NCBI GenBank assembly: GCA_023432805.1
Contig: JAEYUG010000048.1
Location: 1 to 16,237, forward strand
Source: Bacteroidota bacterium
GTDB lineage: Bacteria > Bacteroidota > Ignavibacteria > SZUA-365
DNA length: 16,237 bases
Reading direction: 5' to 3'
Under the pieces are notes generated by a model. It was not told where the DNA came from and ran no database searches. It worked only from the letters and a program-made list of their open reading frames with translations. Below are positions 14,800 to 16,237 of the stretch, in pieces. Both the position numbers and the translations under genes were made by a program. Each line of letters starts with the position of its first letter. Within the stretch, counting starts at the first letter, position 1.

Positions 14800-15299
14800 G
14801 TGACGACGCGGGGTGGAGCACCCGTAAGGTGCGCGGCAAGCACCGCGTCGGTCACCGCGAGCTCATCGGGCTCACGCGTCGCGTGCGCTTTCACGACCTC
14901 CGGCACACCTGCGCCTCGCACCTCGTGATGGGCACATGGACGGGCGAGCCCTGGCCCATCATCGACGTGTCGAAGTTCCTCCGGCACTCGAGCGTGACCA
15001 TGACCGAGAGGTACGCGCACCTCGGCCCGGATCACCTCCACGGGCGGGTGGCGAAGCTCACCGCGAAGGCCGCTCCCGCGCCGACGGGAGCTCCCGCGGT
15101 GGTCGCCGCCCCGGTCGCGCCGGAGCCCGTGTCAGAGGGCGCTTTCAGCGTGCCCGCGGAGGTGTCTCGCGGCGTGACCCAATTTGGGTCACGGAACCCC
15201 TCGGAAATTGGGTCACGAAATCGCTATCTCTTGAGCCACCCATGGGATTTGAACCCACGACCTGCGGTTTACGAAACCGCTGCTCTACCACTGAGCTAG
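14760..15299 (+). pseudogene. Tyrosine recombinase/phage integrase, C-terminal catalytic remnant
   Basis: Only the last part of a site-specific recombinase is present. From ATG 14760 the frame gives 179 residues, against about 300-400 for a full integrase. It contains RVRFHDLRHTCASHLVMG with the catalytic H-x-x-R (residues 45 and 48), FLRHSSVTMTERYAHL with the conserved His (76) and the nucleophile Tyr (85). The first catalytic Arg, the Lys and the N-terminal core-binding and SAM-like arm domains are absent. Recognisable family sequence seems to begin near DDAGWSTRKV (about 14805), so the true fragment may start there. The frame runs on past the domain into the attachment region and tRNA gene, where the last ~20 residues (HPWDLNPRPAVYETAALPLS) are just antisense tRNA. 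It probably no longer works. The position beside a tRNA 3' end is classic for genomic-island integrases. Confidence 0.8.
15174..15216. repeat. Palindrome plus extra half-site, candidate integrase binding/attachment region
   Basis: GTGACCCAATTTGGGTCAC (15174-15192) is a perfect inverted repeat of 9 bp with one central base. The half-site TTGGGTCAC recurs directly at 15208-15216, 24 bp on, and ends 17 bp before the tRNA 3' end. The site lies between the integrase core and the tRNA. This fits arm-type binding sites or part of an att site, but no att core duplication can be seen in the window. Confidence 0.55.
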
Positions 15300-15305
15300 G
15301 GTGGC
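15234..15305 (-). tRNA. tRNA-Thr (anticodon CGT)
   Basis: Read on the minus strand, all arms fold. The acceptor is GCCACCC with GGGTGGC plus discriminator T, and the D arm is GCTC/GAGC with the AGTGGTA loop. The anticodon stem GCGGT/ACCGC encloses the loop TTCGTAA, and the T arm is GTGGG-TTCAAAT-CCCAT. The anticodon CGT reads ACG, threonine. The total is 72 bases, and CCA is not encoded. Its 3' end faces the integrase remnant, as expected if the gene served as an integration site. Confidence 0.95.
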
Positions 15306-15320
15306 GAAAACGGGGTCGCC

Positions 15321-15348
15321 CTTCTAACACGGTCGCGCTCCCGCGCAA
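15321..15348 (-). promoter_or_regulatory. Probable tRNA-Thr promoter
   Basis: On the minus strand TTGCGC (15343-15348), 16 bases, then TAGAAG (15321-15326). The -10 box lies 15 bases before the mature 5' end of the tRNA, a good distance for a sigma70-type tRNA promoter. Confidence 0.5.
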
Positions 15349-15401
15349 GGGGTAAGCGGCGGGGTGACACCCGCCCTCTCGATGCGATACCCGGTCGCTC
15401 C

Positions 15402-16237
15402 ATGATCGACCTGCGCTCTGACACGGTGACGCGACCCACCGAGGCCATGCGGCGCGCGATGGCCTCGGCCGAGGTCGGCGACGACGTGTACGGCGAAGAC
15501 CCCACCGTGCGCGCCCTCGAACTCCGCGTCGCCGCCCTCCTCGGAAAGGACGCCGCGGTGTTCGTCCCCTCGGGCACGATGGCCAATCAGGTCGCGCTGC
15601 TCGTGCACACGCGCCCCGGCGACGAGGTCGTCATCGCCGACGGCGCGCACGTCGCCTGGTACGAGTCCGGCGCGGGCGCCGCCATCGCCGGCGTGCAGTT
15701 CTGCGTCGCCACCCGCGAGGTCGTCGTCGACCCCGCCGCCCTCGACGCCGCCGCGAAGCCCCCCGCGGACTGGAACCCCCGCACGCGCCTCGTCGCCTTC
15801 GAGAACACACACAACCGCGGCGGCGGGCGCGTGCTCCCGCAAGACCTCGTCGTCGCCACCGCGTCGCGCGCGAGGGACCTCGGGCTCGCCGTGCACCTCG
15901 ACGGCGCTCGCCTCTACAACGCCTCGGTGGCGACGGGCCTCGACCTCGCGACCCTCGCCGCCCCCGCCGACACCGTCTCGCTGTGCCTCTCGAAGGGCCT
16001 CGGCGCGCCCGCGGGCTCGCTCCTCGCGGGGAGCGCCGCGCACATCACCTACGCGCGACGTCTCCGCAAGATGCTCGGCGGCGCGATGCGACAGGCCGGC
16101 GTGCTCGCCGCCGCGGGGCTCTTCGCCCTCGACCACCACGCCGCGCGCCTCGCCGAAGACCACCGCAACGCACGCGCCTTCGCCGAGTCCCTCGTCGGCG
16201 CGCGCGGGCTCACGGCCTCGAAGCCCGACACCAACAT
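15402..16237 (+). CDS. ltaE: Low-specificity L-threonine aldolase (partial, 3' end outside the window)
   Basis: The frame opens at ATG 15402 and runs off the window after 278 codons (a full enzyme is about 330-350 residues). It starts MIDLRSDTVTRPTEAMRRAM, the standard N-terminus of threonine aldolases. It also has DDVYGEDPTVRALE, FVPSGTMANQVAL (cofactor phosphate region), AFENTHNRGGG, and HLDGARLYNA, whose Asp contacts the pyridine nitrogen. SLCLSKGLGAPAGS carries the PLP-binding lysine near residue 198. The enzyme splits L-threonine and L-allo-threonine to glycine and acetaldehyde with pyridoxal phosphate in the cytoplasm. It is divergent from tRNA-Thr across 96 bp, and no Shine-Dalgarno site is seen. 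Codons are extremely G+C-rich, unlike the left half. Confidence 0.93.
   Translation, partial: MIDLRSDTVTRPTEAMRRAMASAEVGDDVYGEDPTVRALELRVAALLGKDAAVFVPSGTMANQVALLVHTRPGDEVVIADGAHVAWYESGAGAAIAGVQFCVATREVVVDPAALDAAAKPPADWNPRTRLVAFENTHNRGGGRVLPQDLVVATASRARDLGLAVHLDGARLYNASVATGLDLATLAAPADTVSLCLSKGLGAPAGSLLAGSAAHITYARRLRKMLGGAMRQAGVLAAAGLFALDHHAARLAEDHRNARAFAESLVGARGLTASKPDTN

Noticed and set aside
15324..16163. 279-residue minus-strand frame opposite the threonine aldolase gene
   Set aside because: Antisense to a clear PLP-enzyme; Gly/Val/Glu/Arg-rich without motifs.
15402..16237. Functional link between tRNA-Thr and threonine aldolase
   Set aside because: Both concern threonine, but they are divergent, with no shared leader or T-box seen; adjacency is most likely coincidence.

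Overview
The window appears to be two unrelated genomes joined at an uninterrupted run of 33 G at 13802-13834. Bases 1-13801 look like a member of the Bacteroidota/Chlorobiota/Ignavibacteriota superphylum, possibly a high-G+C Kapaibacteriota-like lineage. The evidence is three Asp-box beta-propeller proteins with type IX secretion (T9SS) C-terminal domains, a Bacteroidota-style LptD, few Shine-Dalgarno sites, and a TTTG-N19-TAnnTTTG-like promoter. Bases 13835-16237 are still richer in G+C and look like a myxobacterium-type (Myxococcota) genome. This half carries a tRNA-Thr, a tyrosine integrase remnant and threonine aldolase. The phylum calls are inferences from gene content and codon style.

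Left half, in order: the last 51 codons of valyl-tRNA synthetase (+); a signal-peptide outer-membrane beta-barrel protein (+); a large Asp-box/sortilin-like secreted protein with a T9SS tail (+); a cluster of short perfect hairpins, three of them in a 29-bp tandem repeat; a dGTPase-like HD phosphohydrolase (-), divergent from lptD (+); a YCF48-type 13-repeat T9SS protein (-) of clearly lower G+C; a gene-poor low-G+C stretch with one small two-helix membrane protein (-) and an 11-bp-stem hairpin; a GT4-type glycosyltransferase (-) just downstream of a second, G+C-rich YCF48-type T9SS protein (-); then a low-G+C stretch with one more copy of the 3.6-kb hairpin and perhaps the tail of a truncated gene, ending at the poly-G. 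The common theme is the cell envelope: an outer-membrane barrel, the LPS-insertion barrel, secreted propellers for the T9SS, and a glycosyltransferase.

Right half: a small antitoxin-like ORF (+), two probable gene tails on the minus strand, the C-terminal catalytic part of a tyrosine recombinase (+), a palindrome plus a third copy of its half-site, tRNA-Thr(CGT) (-) with a recognisable promoter, and the first 278 codons of low-specificity L-threonine aldolase (+), cut by the window end. This is the layout of a decayed integrative element at a tRNA 3' end.

I found no convincing new multi-gene system. The points most worth checking are the poly-G junction, the dispersed GGACG-N4-CGTCC hairpin family, the low-G+C block around the first YCF48-like gene, and the integrase/tRNA attachment region.
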